Assembly (NCBI GenBank): GCA_002440745.1
Contig: DJVB01000068.1
Location: 48,135 to 112,134 of the forward strand
Direction of reading: 5' to 3'
Length of the DNA stretch: 64,000 bases
DNA from: Bacteroidales bacterium UBA6267
Lineage (GTDB): Bacteria; Bacteroidota; Bacteroidia; Bacteroidales; UBA1556
Shown in pieces: positions 51,201 to 60,147 of the stretch (positions within the stretch are counted from its first letter, which is position 1; the number at the start of each line of letters is the position of its first letter). The notes beneath the pieces were generated by a model. It did not search any database, was not told the origin of the DNA, and saw only the letters and a program-made list of their open reading frames with translations. Made by a program: the position numbers and the translations under genes.

Positions 51201-51599
51201 TTAAGCATTACATTTTTTACAAACGCCTTTGACTATCATTTCCAAGTTTTGGGAGGAATAACCTGCGGGAAGTTGTGGCGCAACAAGTGAGTCTTCGAGA
51301 CAAAAAACAGAGTGACAGGAAGTGCAATAGAAATGGGGATGAGACGATTTTCCGGTAACAGACTCCGAAAGGCCATAACGAATCATTCGGTCGTCAACAA
51401 CAATCTTGTGCAAAATCCCGGAATCTTCCATAGTTTTAAAACTTCGGTAAAAGGTTGTTCTATCAAAATTTCCCGAAAGATTCGACCTGATTTCGGATTC
51501 ACTCAAAGCCTTTCCACTTGTCATTATTACCTTGAGAATTCCTTCGCGACAGGCAGTGCGCCGGAGATTATGCGTACGTAAAATGCTAAATGTATCCAT
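51201..51599 (-). CDS. Fur-family metalloregulator (Zur-like)
   Basis: A 132-residue repressor with an N-terminal winged helix (TACREGILKVIMTSGKALSE, DRTTFYRSFKTMEDSGILHK) and a C-terminal dimerisation domain with H87, H89 and the zinc-site pairs C92/C95 (FYCTSC) and C127/C130 (GVCKKC). The longer frame to 51635 lies inside the predicted -7 box, so ATG 51599 is the start. It heads an operon with a TonB receptor and His-rich lipoproteins, so it most likely senses zinc, though iron cannot be excluded. Autoregulation is likely (see the operator). Confidence 0.85.
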   Translation of the reverse strand: MDTFSILRTHNLRRTACREGILKVIMTSGKALSESEIRSNLSGNFDRTTFYRSFKTMEDSGILHKIVVDDRMIRYGLSESVTGKSSHPHFYCTSCHSVFCLEDSLVAPQLPAGYSSQNLEMIVKGVCKKCNA

Positions 51600-51602
51600 T
51601 AA

Positions 51603-51666
51603 TGCAACAAATTTGTATTTGCAATCATGTTGCAAAAATAGAAATAATCCTTAGATAGTCTGCAAA
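51603..51666 (-). promoter_or_regulatory. Promoter and operator candidate of the Fur-family operon
   Basis: On the minus strand TATTTTTG (51640-51633) and TTTG (51666-51663) fit the -7 and -33 boxes with a 22-nt spacer. The inverted repeat TGCAACA (51603-51609)/TGTTGCA (51628-51634) spans the transcript start. Additional TTTGCAA-like half sites lie between. This suits Fur-family binding. Confidence 0.55.
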
Positions 51667-51746
51667 AATTTGAGCTTAATTTATAAGAGAAGTTAATCTT
51701 GGGAAGATTTAGAAGGAGTTGTCTAAATAAGGTTTAGCAGGATTAG

Positions 51747-52148
51747 TTATCTGGAAAAGGTAAAAACCGCAACTCCGAATTCGGAGTAGGTTCTAAGTTT
51801 CATTGATGAAATGCTAAGTTCATCAATTTGGAAACTATAATTATACATCCCACCTAACATGCTGGTATCCAAAATGGTAAGAGTTTTTTCGTCTGAACTT
51901 AAGGCATAAGAAAAGTTGCCTACGGTGAAATCAACTCCCGAAAAATCAGAACCGATTCCTTCTTTATCGGTGCTAAGAAAAGTAATGCACGAACCAAAAC
52001 CGGAAATTGACGATCCTCCGTCCACAGCAATGGTATTTAAAACCCACCTCCCATGAAGGTTGGCAACACTTTCCGACTCCTTCTCACATGAAGATAGGGC
52101 AAGGGTAAGCACAAAAAGGCTCATACTGATTTGAATCAATCTTTTCAT
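51747..52148 (-). CDS. Lipocalin-like lipoprotein
   Basis: A 133-residue lipoprotein precursor (MKRLIQISMSLFVLTLALSS-C). The mature part resembles the lipocalin-like Bacteroidota family: a GRWVLNTI strand start, Gly/Ser turns and FTVGNFSYALSSDEKTLTIL. It is a paralogue of the protein at 52359, with similar length and the same order of motifs (KWVITSS / SFTWTINEEGTTLTI). Function unknown. It lies between the Fur-family gene and its paralogue. Confidence 0.8.
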   Translation of the reverse strand: MKRLIQISMSLFVLTLALSSCEKESESVANLHGRWVLNTIAVDGGSSISGFGSCITFLSTDKEGIGSDFSGVDFTVGNFSYALSSDEKTLTILDTSMLGGMYNYSFQIDELSISSMKLRTYSEFGVAVFTFSR

Positions 52149-52293
52149 AAAACAGCTTTTAAAAAATTCCTAAGTGGGTCAAATGTAATTTGTTATGAAA
52201 AGAAAAACAACTATAGGGAGAACAACTTTGAAGAATTATTCGTTATTATTGAAAATCAAGCTGTTAAATTGCTTTAGTCAAGCCCATAAAAGC

Positions 52294-52339
52294 AAAAATG
52301 GGAAAAATTCGTTGTGCACTAACGATTTTTCCCATTTTT
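52294..52339. terminator. Long inverted repeat, probable bidirectional terminator
   Basis: aaaaatgggaaaaattcgtt and its near-complement (one extra base on the left arm) surround a 7-nt loop. On the minus strand it lies just after the stop of the lipocalin-like gene at 52359, with flanking A/T runs. Confidence 0.7.
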
Positions 52340-52358
52340 GGAATTTGTTATAGGAAGG

Positions 52359-52760
52359 CTATTCTTTGGACAGGTTATATGAATAGGATCCAAAATGAGT
52401 GGAATAGTTCATCTTTAAAGTAGTTGAAGTCAGTTCAGTAACGTTAAAAGTAGCGTCAAAATTTCCACCATTGGCTGAATTGTCGTCGATGGTAAGAGTT
52501 GTGCCTTCCTCGTTAATGGTCCAAGTAAATGACCCTGTTGTTTGGGTTGTGCCGTTATAGTCAACACCTGTGCAATTGTCGCCACATTCGTTAAATTGCA
52601 AATAAGAACCATCGGCAGTAAATTGTGTGCCTAAAAGAGTAGAAGAAGTGATAACCCATTTACCGACAAGCATTTCGGCTTTTGATTCTTCTTTTTTACA
52701 ACCATAAGATATTGCTATAATGGTCATAATTGAAATTAAAATGTAAAAAGTGTTTTTCAT
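52359..52760 (-). CDS. Lipocalin-like lipoprotein
   Basis: A 133-residue lipoprotein precursor starting MKNTFYILISIMTIIAISYG, Cys21. The mature part has VGKWVITSSTLLG, LQFNECGDNCTGVDYN (with two cysteines that may form a disulphide) and GSFTWTINEEGTTLTI. It is a paralogue of the protein at 51747. The longer frame to 52790 only adds residues before the signal peptide, so ATG 52760 is the start. Unknown function. Confidence 0.8.
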   Translation of the reverse strand: MKNTFYILISIMTIIAISYGCKKEESKAEMLVGKWVITSSTLLGTQFTADGSYLQFNECGDNCTGVDYNGTTQTTGSFTWTINEEGTTLTIDDNSANGGNFDATFNVTELTSTTLKMNYSTHFGSYSYNLSKE

Positions 52761-53128
52761 TGTTATTAAGTTTAGAGTGTTTCGGTTCAATCAAATAGAG
52801 TTGCGAAAATAAAAATAAGTTTTTATATCTGAGAAAAAAAATGATAAAACAGGTAAAATACCTATTATAACCCGTTAAAAACGTAACGACACCTATTTTA
52901 AAGAGCTTTTCTTTGCCCCAAGTTCTCAGAGTGTTCTTGCCTCATTGTTCCTAAGTGCTTATCCTGTTTAACAACGGGTCTTACCTCAAAAGTTTGTTTC
53001 TTGTTTAATCTAAATATTTGTCAGTCAGTACACCATAAGAGAACAATATTGAGAATGGAGATATTTATAAAACCCTTCGCTTCCTAAACGAAGGGTTTTT
53101 TGTTTTAAGAATCTGCAATATTATTTGG
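52761..53128. other. Gene-free stretch with a terminator
   Basis: No supported gene. The sequence includes an unexplained run from about 52915 to 52985 that has no recognised feature, and a terminator at 53069-53099. Confidence 0.5.
53069..53099. terminator. Intrinsic terminator
   Basis: An 11-bp stem AAAACCCTTCG/CGAAGGGTTTT (53069-53079 and 53089-53099) with a 9-nt loop. It follows the stop of the coiled-coil gene on the minus strand and has T-runs on the plus strand as well. Confidence 0.75.
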
Positions 53129-54043
53129 CTATTCTAAGGTGAAACTACTACTACCTATTTGCATACCATCCATCCAAATAGTAATATCATAAGTTCCTTT
53201 CATAGCGGGACTATCGGTGCGTTTATCCCAAGTAGAGCACACATTCATTGCTTTGTTCTGATAATCAACTGTTTCCTTAAGGGAATATTGAAGTCGAGTG
53301 CCATTTGCTTCAAAGGAATACTCATCTCCAGGACGCGAAATAACCAATTTGTCAGGACGCGAAATACGGATATATACTGTCCTTGATCCGGGTTGTGCCA
53401 CCAAATTCTGGCCTATAGTGAAACAAATTTTCACACGATCCACTCTTGAGGCCTTGCGTGTTTCCACTTCCCTTTCGGTTTTTCCTCGAAGATTAAATGT
53501 CATGCCTTCAATATTATAGGCTGTTAATGCCGATGCCGCAGTATTGATGATTTCAGTGAGATGTTCCTTTTCCTGCGCTAATGTGGTAGCCTTTTCTTGC
53601 TCAGTTTTCAAATTGGATTTATACGTATTCACCTCCTCTTTGAGTTGGGCATTTACAGTAAAAAGGCTATCAATCTGGTCAACATAACTTTGTGTTATCG
53701 AACGTAAATAATCTAATTTCTTTTTAATTCGGTTGTAATCCGCATTCTTGGCAATAAGCTTCTTGATTTCAGCGGCATTGGCTGCTATTAAGCTATCCTT
53801 GCCGCTCATCTGAATAGTTAACTCTCCATATTCAGCTTGCACTTTTTCGTGCTCGAAAAGTAGGCTGTCCAACTCTCCGGTAAGCTCTACTCTCAGGTCT
53901 TCTTTCTGATCATTAGCTTCCGTAACTAATTGCTTACTTGTGGAAAGCAACCACAACAGTATGACAATAATTGCTGCCATCAAGGCAATAGTGAATTTAT
54001 AACCTATGGCATTTCCCTTTTTTACTTCTGTATTTTCCGACAT
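53129..54043 (-). CDS. Membrane-anchored coiled-coil protein
   Basis: A 304-residue protein with a short cytoplasmic N-terminus, one transmembrane helix (about residues 16-35; TIALMAAIIVILLWLLSTSK), a long coiled coil (about 40-175, heptad-rich with Glu/Lys and Leu), and a C-terminal beta-rich domain (NIEGMTFNLRGKTEREVETR to SSSFTLE). It looks like the conserved Bacteroidota group of membrane coiled-coil proteins that carry no known function. It precedes a terminator and is monocistronic. Confidence 0.8.
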   Translation of the reverse strand: MSENTEVKKGNAIGYKFTIALMAAIIVILLWLLSTSKQLVTEANDQKEDLRVELTGELDSLLFEHEKVQAEYGELTIQMSGKDSLIAANAAEIKKLIAKNADYNRIKKKLDYLRSITQSYVDQIDSLFTVNAQLKEEVNTYKSNLKTEQEKATTLAQEKEHLTEIINTAASALTAYNIEGMTFNLRGKTEREVETRKASRVDRVKICFTIGQNLVAQPGSRTVYIRISRPDKLVISRPGDEYSFEANGTRLQYSLKETVDYQNKAMNVCSTWDKRTDSPAMKGTYDITIWMDGMQIGSSSFTLE

Positions 54044-54081
54044 TTGATTTCTATTTTAGAGTTCAGTTTACAACTGCAAAA

Positions 54082-54729
54082 TTAATTAAAATGAATCACT
54101 TGACTCAAATCTGTTTTATCTTTCATTAAAGATTCTACACTATGACTTTGAATAACGATTGTATCCTGTTTTAATTTTGTATTTTCTTGGTTTTTTGATT
54201 TTTTAATAGTTCCCGGCAAATGATAAATGGTCACAAATCGTATCAATTTCAAAATCTCAGGTGAACTGATTTGTTCCTTATTTTCAAGAAGATAACGCTG
54301 TAGATATGGGTGAATATTCTTCTTTTTCAACTTATGACGGCTAATTTTATATAGGCGTGGATGATAGAATTTTTTGTCAAGTCCAAGAAAAGAGTACCAC
54401 GCATGATTAAGGGCTGAAGGATTAGCAAATTCAAAGCTCAAACCCAATTGTCCATTTTTCAAATCGTTGACTGTGTGAACTTTACTCACACCTTTGACTT
54501 CCTTTAGTTTTTTGGCATAAGTAGCCGGAGCAGAAGTAATCTCAGTCAGCATTTTGGGCTGAATATAATCGCCCAAAGTGGTGAATAGAAAGCCAACTGC
54601 ACCGCTTTCAACCCGCAAAGAAACTTTTCCTGAGCGGTCTTTCTTCACCCACATTTCTTCTATAATTTCTATGCAACTTGTGAGCGAAAACGATGTTAAA
54701 ATGATGATTATTAAAACTTTCAGCCTCAT
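54082..54729 (-). CDS. Lipoprotein of unknown function
   Basis: A 215-residue precursor with lipobox (MRLKVLIIIILTSFSLTSC, Cys19). The mature N-terminal part (IEIIEEMWVKKDRSGKVSLR) is basic, and the centre contains alternating Leu/Ile helices. The C-terminus is Lys/Asn/Ser-rich (KSKNQENTKLKQDTIVIQ). No family recognised. It starts 4 nt inside the end of the exported nuclease-like gene, so the two are co-translated and probably act together. Confidence 0.72.
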   Translation of the reverse strand: MRLKVLIIIILTSFSLTSCIEIIEEMWVKKDRSGKVSLRVESGAVGFLFTTLGDYIQPKMLTEITSAPATYAKKLKEVKGVSKVHTVNDLKNGQLGLSFEFANPSALNHAWYSFLGLDKKFYHPRLYKISRHKLKKKNIHPYLQRYLLENKEQISSPEILKLIRFVTIYHLPGTIKKSKNQENTKLKQDTIVIQSHSVESLMKDKTDLSQVIHFN

Positions 54730-56018
54730 AATCCAGATGTTTTTATCAATTTGTAGTTTTGAGTAAGACCATCCTTAGTCATTATTCTTAGGATATAAAT
54801 CCCACTTTGAAAATTTGTTGTTTCAATTCTAAACTGTTGCTTTTCAGATGAAATTACATTTTCCCGACTCCAAACCAATTTTCCTTCAACACTAAAAATA
54901 GAAATAGTTATGTCGTTGTATTTTAAATTGTTGAAGAAAATCACCAATTCATTTTGAAATGGATTAACCACAGAAATATCTCCAATTGGGGAGAAATCTT
55001 TTAAACCGGCTCCTTGTTGATTTACTTCTAAATCGAGGATAATTGGTAAATGATCGCTCAATTGGTATAAATCACTGATTATGGATGCCGGAGCTGAACT
55101 GTTTCCTCCGCTGTTTATCGCTTGATTATAATGATTGCCATCATTCCCGATAACTTTGTAAGAGCCTGAAATATAGCGATAATGGTCCGTTCCATCCATC
55201 ACTTTTTGCGATGCAAGGATAAAATCAAAACGGTCGTCCATTCCTCCGGTACTTGCGCAACCATTCGAGCTTGTATGAGTGGATTGGGTATGATATGCCG
55301 CCATTGAACTATTATTATTCCACGTTCCTGTTTTGTTTATCGGGTCCTTAAACCGCAGTGAAGAATTCGCATAATTTGTGAGATTCTGATAGCTTTGCTC
55401 GCTGCTCGACTGCACATTGAAGTCTCCCATAAAAAGATAGTTGCCTGTGCCACCGTGATTTTCAATCCATTGCATCGCATTGGAGGTCATAGTTGCTCTG
55501 CTTTGCTGGTCGGCTGAGGTGCTGCCGGCTTTTAGATGTGCCACAATGCAATTCAAAAAGGCTGTGTCAGCGGTAGTTGCCAAATCAGGAGAACGATAGT
55601 ATAACCTATACAAAACAATATCTCTAACTTCTTGATTTATTGAAAATTGACTATGTAGTGCCATTTTCTCTGAATTATAATAAATCATCGAAATCAAATC
55701 GCTGCCCGACTGATTCATATAGGTTGCCATTTTATATTTTCCGGGCTGATTTGCGTTCATTACCGAATCTAACAATCGCTGCTGAACAAAGGAGTTAGAG
55801 CCCAATTCAACCACCCCAAAAATATCCGGATTCACATATTCAACCACACGTTTCAGAGGCTGCTCTTTATCCAAAAACGAATTGTTAGATGTTGTGCAAT
55901 AGGTTGTTATATTGCCGTAGTTCAACAGATTATAAGTCATTACACGCAATGTGTCCTGACTAATTAATTGAGTTGAAAGCAGAAGGAGTAAGCAGAATTG
56001 AAGAATAGTTTTTATCAT
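54726..56018 (-). CDS. Endonuclease/exonuclease/phosphatase-family protein with T9SS sorting domain
   Basis: A 430-residue exported protein with a signal peptide (MIKTILQFCLLLLLSTQLIS). The endonuclease/exonuclease/phosphatase fold is marked by LRVMTYNLLNYGN, ELGSNSFVQQRLLDS, IVAHLKAG, FMGDFNVQSS and the C-terminal SDHLPIIL. The last 75 residues (ISVVNPFQNELVIFFNNLKY to NYKLIKTSGL) are a type A T9SS C-terminal domain, so it is cut off and released or attached at the surface. DNase, phosphatase or sphingomyelinase-like activity cannot be separated. It overlaps the next lipoprotein gene by 4 nt. Confidence 0.88.
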   Translation of the reverse strand: MIKTILQFCLLLLLSTQLISQDTLRVMTYNLLNYGNITTYCTTSNNSFLDKEQPLKRVVEYVNPDIFGVVELGSNSFVQQRLLDSVMNANQPGKYKMATYMNQSGSDLISMIYYNSEKMALHSQFSINQEVRDIVLYRLYYRSPDLATTADTAFLNCIVAHLKAGSTSADQQSRATMTSNAMQWIENHGGTGNYLFMGDFNVQSSSEQSYQNLTNYANSSLRFKDPINKTGTWNNNSSMAAYHTQSTHTSSNGCASTGGMDDRFDFILASQKVMDGTDHYRYISGSYKVIGNDGNHYNQAINSGGNSSAPASIISDLYQLSDHLPIILDLEVNQQGAGLKDFSPIGDISVVNPFQNELVIFFNNLKYNDITISIFSVEGKLVWSRENVISSEKQQFRIETTNFQSGIYILRIMTKDGLTQNYKLIKTSGL

Positions 56019-56028
56019 GAGTTTTTAC

Positions 56029-57552
56029 TTACTTGTTTGACAATTTAGCCACTGCGTTTTCAATGCGAAGCAAGGTTTCGCTCTTGCCAATCATAGCAAT
56101 TATATCAAATATATGCGGACCTTTGGACTCTCCCACAAGGGCAAGCCTAAAGGCATTCATCACCTTGCCAATGGAGTATTCTTTGGCCGCAATCCACTCT
56201 TTAACAATCGCTTCAGTGTTTTCTACAGTAAAATCTTCAATATTCGACAGAATCTCTTTTAGCTCGAGCATGGTATTCGCACTATCTTCTTTCCAATTTT
56301 TCTTCACTGCTTTTTCATCATAAGCGACAGGGGCAACAAAGAAAAATGATGCTTGTTCCCAGATGTCTTTTACAAATACTGCGCGTTCCTTCACTAATCC
56401 AACTATTGCTGCAAGATTTTCAGGTGCCGGCTTGCCGGTTTTTGACTCTAAAAAGGGGGTGAACAGTTCGGCTAAGACAGCATCGTCCGTTTCTTTAAGA
56501 TATTGTTGATTGAACCATTTAGCTTTATCTGGATCGAAACGAGCACCTGATTTATTCACTCTTTCTAAGGAAAAAGCTTCAATAAGCGATTGCATATCAA
56601 AAAGTTCACGGTCGTCTGTTGGATGCCAGCCTAAAAGAGCAAGCATATTAAGAAAGGCCTGAGGAAAATATCCTTCTTCACGGTATCCCATAGATTTTTC
56701 ACTGGTTTCGGGGTTTATCCACTCTGTTGGGAAAACCGGAAAGCCTAATTTATCTCCATCACGTTTGCTTAGTTTACCGTTGCCAGCAGGCTTAAGCAGC
56801 AGAGGTAAGTGAGCAAACTCGGGAGCTTGCCAGTCAAATGCCTGATAAAGCAAAATATGCAAAGGCAAAGAAGGTAACCATTCTTCGCCCCGAATAACGT
56901 GGGAAATTTTCATCAGATGATCATCCACAATATTGGCTAAATGGTAGGTTGGCATACCATCGGATTTAAAGAGAATTTTATCGTCTAAAGTGTTACTTTG
57001 TACAATCACTTGGCCACGAATGATATCTTGCATCACCACATTTTGGTCTTCAGAAATTTTAAACCTGATAACATAAGGAGTCCCATTTTCAATCAATTCT
57101 TTAGCCTTTTCCATTCCCAAACGAATAGAATTATTCAAATCGTTTCGGTTCAGAATTCCATAAACGAAACCGGAGCCGGCCTTTTCAGCTTCATCACGAT
57201 AATGGTCTAATTCCTCAGCACTATCAAAAGCATAGTAAGCTAAATCCTTATCAATCAGCTCCTCTGCATATTTAGCATAAATCTCTTTACGTTCACTTTG
57301 GCGATACGGACCGTATGGACCGCCTTCGCGAATGCCTTCATCAATTTCGATTCCGCACCATTGCAATGCGTCCATAATATAATCTTCGGCTCCTTTCACA
57401 TATCGAGTTTGGTCGGTATCTTCGATGCGAAGTATCATGGTGCCTCCGTGATGACGCGCAAATAAAAAATTGTAGAGTGCGGTGCGAACACCTCCTATAT
57501 GCAGCGGCCCGGTTGGACTCGGAGCAAAACGTACACGAATATCTTTTGTCAT
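56029..57552 (-). CDS. gltX: Glutamyl-tRNA synthetase
   Basis: A class I synthetase of 507 residues that charges tRNA-Glu. The HIGH-type motif is PSPTGPLHIGG (residues about 11-21) and the KMSKS-type motif is GKLSKRDGDKLG near residue 256. The C-terminal helical anticodon-binding region is present. Start: the frame begins with TTG at 57561, but the ATG at 57552 (MTKDIRVRFAPSPTG) is better. It lies 10 nt after the T9SS protein start on the same strand and probably shares a transcript downstream. Confidence 0.97.
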   Translation of the reverse strand: MTKDIRVRFAPSPTGPLHIGGVRTALYNFLFARHHGGTMILRIEDTDQTRYVKGAEDYIMDALQWCGIEIDEGIREGGPYGPYRQSERKEIYAKYAEELIDKDLAYYAFDSAEELDHYRDEAEKAGSGFVYGILNRNDLNNSIRLGMEKAKELIENGTPYVIRFKISEDQNVVMQDIIRGQVIVQSNTLDDKILFKSDGMPTYHLANIVDDHLMKISHVIRGEEWLPSLPLHILLYQAFDWQAPEFAHLPLLLKPAGNGKLSKRDGDKLGFPVFPTEWINPETSEKSMGYREEGYFPQAFLNMLALLGWHPTDDRELFDMQSLIEAFSLERVNKSGARFDPDKAKWFNQQYLKETDDAVLAELFTPFLESKTGKPAPENLAAIVGLVKERAVFVKDIWEQASFFFVAPVAYDEKAVKKNWKEDSANTMLELKEILSNIEDFTVENTEAIVKEWIAAKEYSIGKVMNAFRLALVGESKGPHIFDIIAMIGKSETLLRIENAVAKLSNK

Positions 57553-57678
57553 AATGTTCAAAAATTTGGAAGGGCAAAAATAGGAAATCTAATCCATAGC
57601 TTGGTTTAAAGTTGAAGGCAAAGCAAATTTCAATTCTTGGCATCAATCCATTACCAGCAATTTGTTAAACTGCTGAAT

Positions 57679-57712
57679 TTTGTTTTATTACACGATGATT
57701 ATATTATTTTTG
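57679..57712 (+). promoter_or_regulatory. Candidate lepA promoter
   Basis: TATTTTTG at 57705-57712 fits the -7 consensus and TTTG at 57679-57682 lies 22 nt upstream. The lepA start is 37 nt downstream. Confidence 0.55.
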
Positions 57713-57748
57713 CAAACCTTAAAATCAATAAGGCATCAAAGATAATTC

Positions 57749-59536
57749 ATGGATAATATTCGAAATTTTTGCATTATAGCCCATATCGACCACGGTAAAA
57801 GTACACTTGCCGACCGCCTGTTGGAATATACGGATACGGTGAGCGAGCGAGACGCACAAGCCCAAGTGTTGGATAATATGGATTTGGAACGCGAGAGAGG
57901 CATCACCATAAAAAGTCATGCCATCCAGATGGACTATGAGCAGGACAATAAAAAGTATAAGTTAAATTTGATTGATACTCCCGGTCATGTGGATTTCAGT
58001 TATGAGGTGAGTCGCTCAATTGCAGCGTGCGAAGGGGCATTACTAATTGTTGATGCCACACAAGGTATTCAGGCTCAGACAATTTCCAATCTTTATTTAG
58101 CGATTGAACATGATCTCGAAATCATTCCTGTATTGAATAAAATGGACTTGCCTAATGCCATGCCTGAAGAGGTGAAAGACCAAATTATAGATTTAATCGG
58201 TTGCGCCGAAGCGGATATAATCGAAGCCAGCGGAAAGACAGGTTATGGCGTTGATAAAATTTTGGAGGCCATTATTCAAAAAATTCCGGCACCAAAAGGC
58301 GATACGGAAGCTCCTTTACAAGCGTTGATTTTCGATTCTGTTTTCAATAGTTTCAGAGGGATAATCGCTTATTTCAGGATTTTCAATGGAACCATTAAAA
58401 AGGGGGATTCGGTAAAATTTTTTAATACCGGCAAAGAATATGAAGCTGATGAAATTGGTGTTTTGAGACTCAATCAAGAGCCACGAAACGTGATGAGTGC
58501 CGGCGATGTGGGTTATATTATTTCTGGTATAAAAACTTCTTCAGAGGTAAAAGTTGGCGACACGATCACTCATGTTGCCCGCAGTTGTGGAGCTTCAATC
58601 GAGGGCTTTGAAGACGTAAAACCAATGGTTTACGCCGGAATCTATCCTGTTGATACAGATGAATATGAAGAATTGAGATCGGCCATGGAAAAACTCCAAC
58701 TCAACGATGCCAGTCTCACTTTTCAACCGGAATCCTCGGTGGCTTTAGGCTTTGGTTTCCGCTGCGGATTTTTAGGATTGCTGCACATGGAAATTATACA
58801 GGAGCGGCTCGACCGCGAGTTCGACATGGACGTAATCACCACAGTTCCCAACGTTAGCTATAAAGTGCACACTAAAAAGGATGAAGTATTAGACGTTTAC
58901 AATCCTTCCGGATTGCCCGATATTAGTAAAATCGATTTTATTGAAGAACCTTTCATTTTAGCACAAATCATATTACAAGCCGAATTTATGGGGCCAATTA
59001 TGAAACTCTGCCTTGAAAAACGTGGAGTTTTGAAAAATACGGTTTACCTTACAAGTAATCGTGTTGAGCTCACATTCGATATGCCTTTAGGCGAAATTGT
59101 ATTTGATTTTTATGATAAACTTAAGTCCATTTCAAAAGGGTATGCGTCATTTGATTATCACCTCAACGGATTCCAGCCTGCAAAATTGGTAAGGCTTGAT
59201 ATACTTCTAAATGGGGAACAAGTAGATGCGCTTTCGACTTTGTTGCATGTTGACAATGCTTATGAATTTGGTCGTCGAATCTGCTCAAAATTAAAAGATT
59301 TAATTCCACGTCAACAATTCGACATTGCCATTCAAGCTGCAATCGGAGCCAAAATTATCGCTCGCGAAACCGTAAAAGCGGTACGAAAGGACGTAACTGC
59401 AAAATGTTATGGCGGTGATATTTCCCGAAAACGAAAACTGCTTGAAAAGCAAAAGAAAGGTAAGAAGCGTATGAGGCAGGTTGGAAATGTGGAAGTTCCT
59501 CAAACGGCATTTTTGGCCGTGTTGAAATTGGATTAG
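57749..59536 (+). CDS. lepA: Elongation factor 4 (back-translocating GTPase)
   Basis: A 595-residue ribosomal GTPase that back-translocates stalled ribosomes. GTPase motifs: G1 AHIDHGKST (residues 11-19), G3 DTPGHVDF, G4 NKMD. The domains follow the EF-G order without domain IV, and the LepA-specific C-terminal domain (KDVTAKCYGGDISRKRKLLE and KRMRQVGNVEVPQ) is present. Length is normal. It is transcribed away from gltX and ends at a shared terminator. Confidence 0.98.
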   Translation: MDNIRNFCIIAHIDHGKSTLADRLLEYTDTVSERDAQAQVLDNMDLERERGITIKSHAIQMDYEQDNKKYKLNLIDTPGHVDFSYEVSRSIAACEGALLIVDATQGIQAQTISNLYLAIEHDLEIIPVLNKMDLPNAMPEEVKDQIIDLIGCAEADIIEASGKTGYGVDKILEAIIQKIPAPKGDTEAPLQALIFDSVFNSFRGIIAYFRIFNGTIKKGDSVKFFNTGKEYEADEIGVLRLNQEPRNVMSAGDVGYIISGIKTSSEVKVGDTITHVARSCGASIEGFEDVKPMVYAGIYPVDTDEYEELRSAMEKLQLNDASLTFQPESSVALGFGFRCGFLGLLHMEIIQERLDREFDMDVITTVPNVSYKVHTKKDEVLDVYNPSGLPDISKIDFIEEPFILAQIILQAEFMGPIMKLCLEKRGVLKNTVYLTSNRVELTFDMPLGEIVFDFYDKLKSISKGYASFDYHLNGFQPAKLVRLDILLNGEQVDALSTLLHVDNAYEFGRRICSKLKDLIPRQQFDIAIQAAIGAKIIARETVKAVRKDVTAKCYGGDISRKRKLLEKQKKGKKRMRQVGNVEVPQTAFLAVLKLD

Positions 59537-59565
59537 TATAATAAAATAACTACCTGATATACAAT

Positions 59566-59594
59566 AAAAAAGGCCATCTTCGATGGCCTTTTTT
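59566..59594. terminator. Bidirectional intrinsic terminator
   Basis: Stem GGCCATC/GATGGCC with a 3-nt loop, flanked by A6 and T6 (59566-59594). It lies between the convergent lepA and cytochrome c genes. Confidence 0.9.
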
Positions 59595-59613
59595 ATTGAT
59601 TTTTATTGCGTGC

Positions 59614-60048
59614 TTATTTCAATTCAACACCGGCAGTTTGGAAAATATAAGTGATAGCGTTCACCATATCTTCATCAGTTAAATCAACGCGACCACCTTT
59701 TGGAGGCATCACACCGTTTGCTCCGGTATAACCTTCGATAGTGTGTTTTTTAACTGTCTCGAAGCCTTGAGCAGCACTGGTTTCCCAACGGGCTTTGTCG
59801 GTTAATTTAGCAGCACCGGCAATACCTGCATCGTGGCAAGCCATACAAACTTGTTTATACACTTCTTCACCTTTTACGGCGTCACCTAAAACAGCAACAG
59901 GAGCTTCTTCAACAGGAGCAACTGTTTCAGCAGGAGTAGCTTCTTGAGCAACTTCAGGCTCAGTAGCCGGAGCAGTTTCTCCACCACAAGAGGTCAACAC
60001 CATAGTGCCAAAAATTAAAGCAGTAGCAAATAAATAGACTTTCTTCAT
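59614..60048 (-). CDS. Cytochrome c (monohaem, lipoprotein, c5-like)
   Basis: A 144-residue precursor with a lipobox (MKKVYLFATALIFGTMVLTS-C). An Ala/Glu/Pro/Thr-rich linker (about 22-54) leads to a monohaem cytochrome domain with C68-M-A-C71-H72 as the haem-binding motif and M114 in GVMPPKGGR as axial ligand. The pattern fits the c5-type family of electron carriers anchored by lipid on the periplasmic side. Its partner oxidase or reductase is not in the window. Confidence 0.9.
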   Translation of the reverse strand: MKKVYLFATALIFGTMVLTSCGGETAPATEPEVAQEATPAETVAPVEEAPVAVLGDAVKGEEVYKQVCMACHDAGIAGAAKLTDKARWETSAAQGFETVKKHTIEGYTGANGVMPPKGGRVDLTDEDMVNAITYIFQTAGVELK

Positions 60049-60147
60049 AGTTTTATGATTTTGATAGTTAGTTTAAAAAGCAAATATAGAAGATAATTCC
60101 TATGGAATAATATTTTTTATATCATGTTTTTTCGATATGTCTTGAAG

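Noticed and set aside
52915..52985. Possible tRNA or small RNA
   Set aside because: No cloverleaf or paired arms could be made, and no TPsiC-type motif is present.
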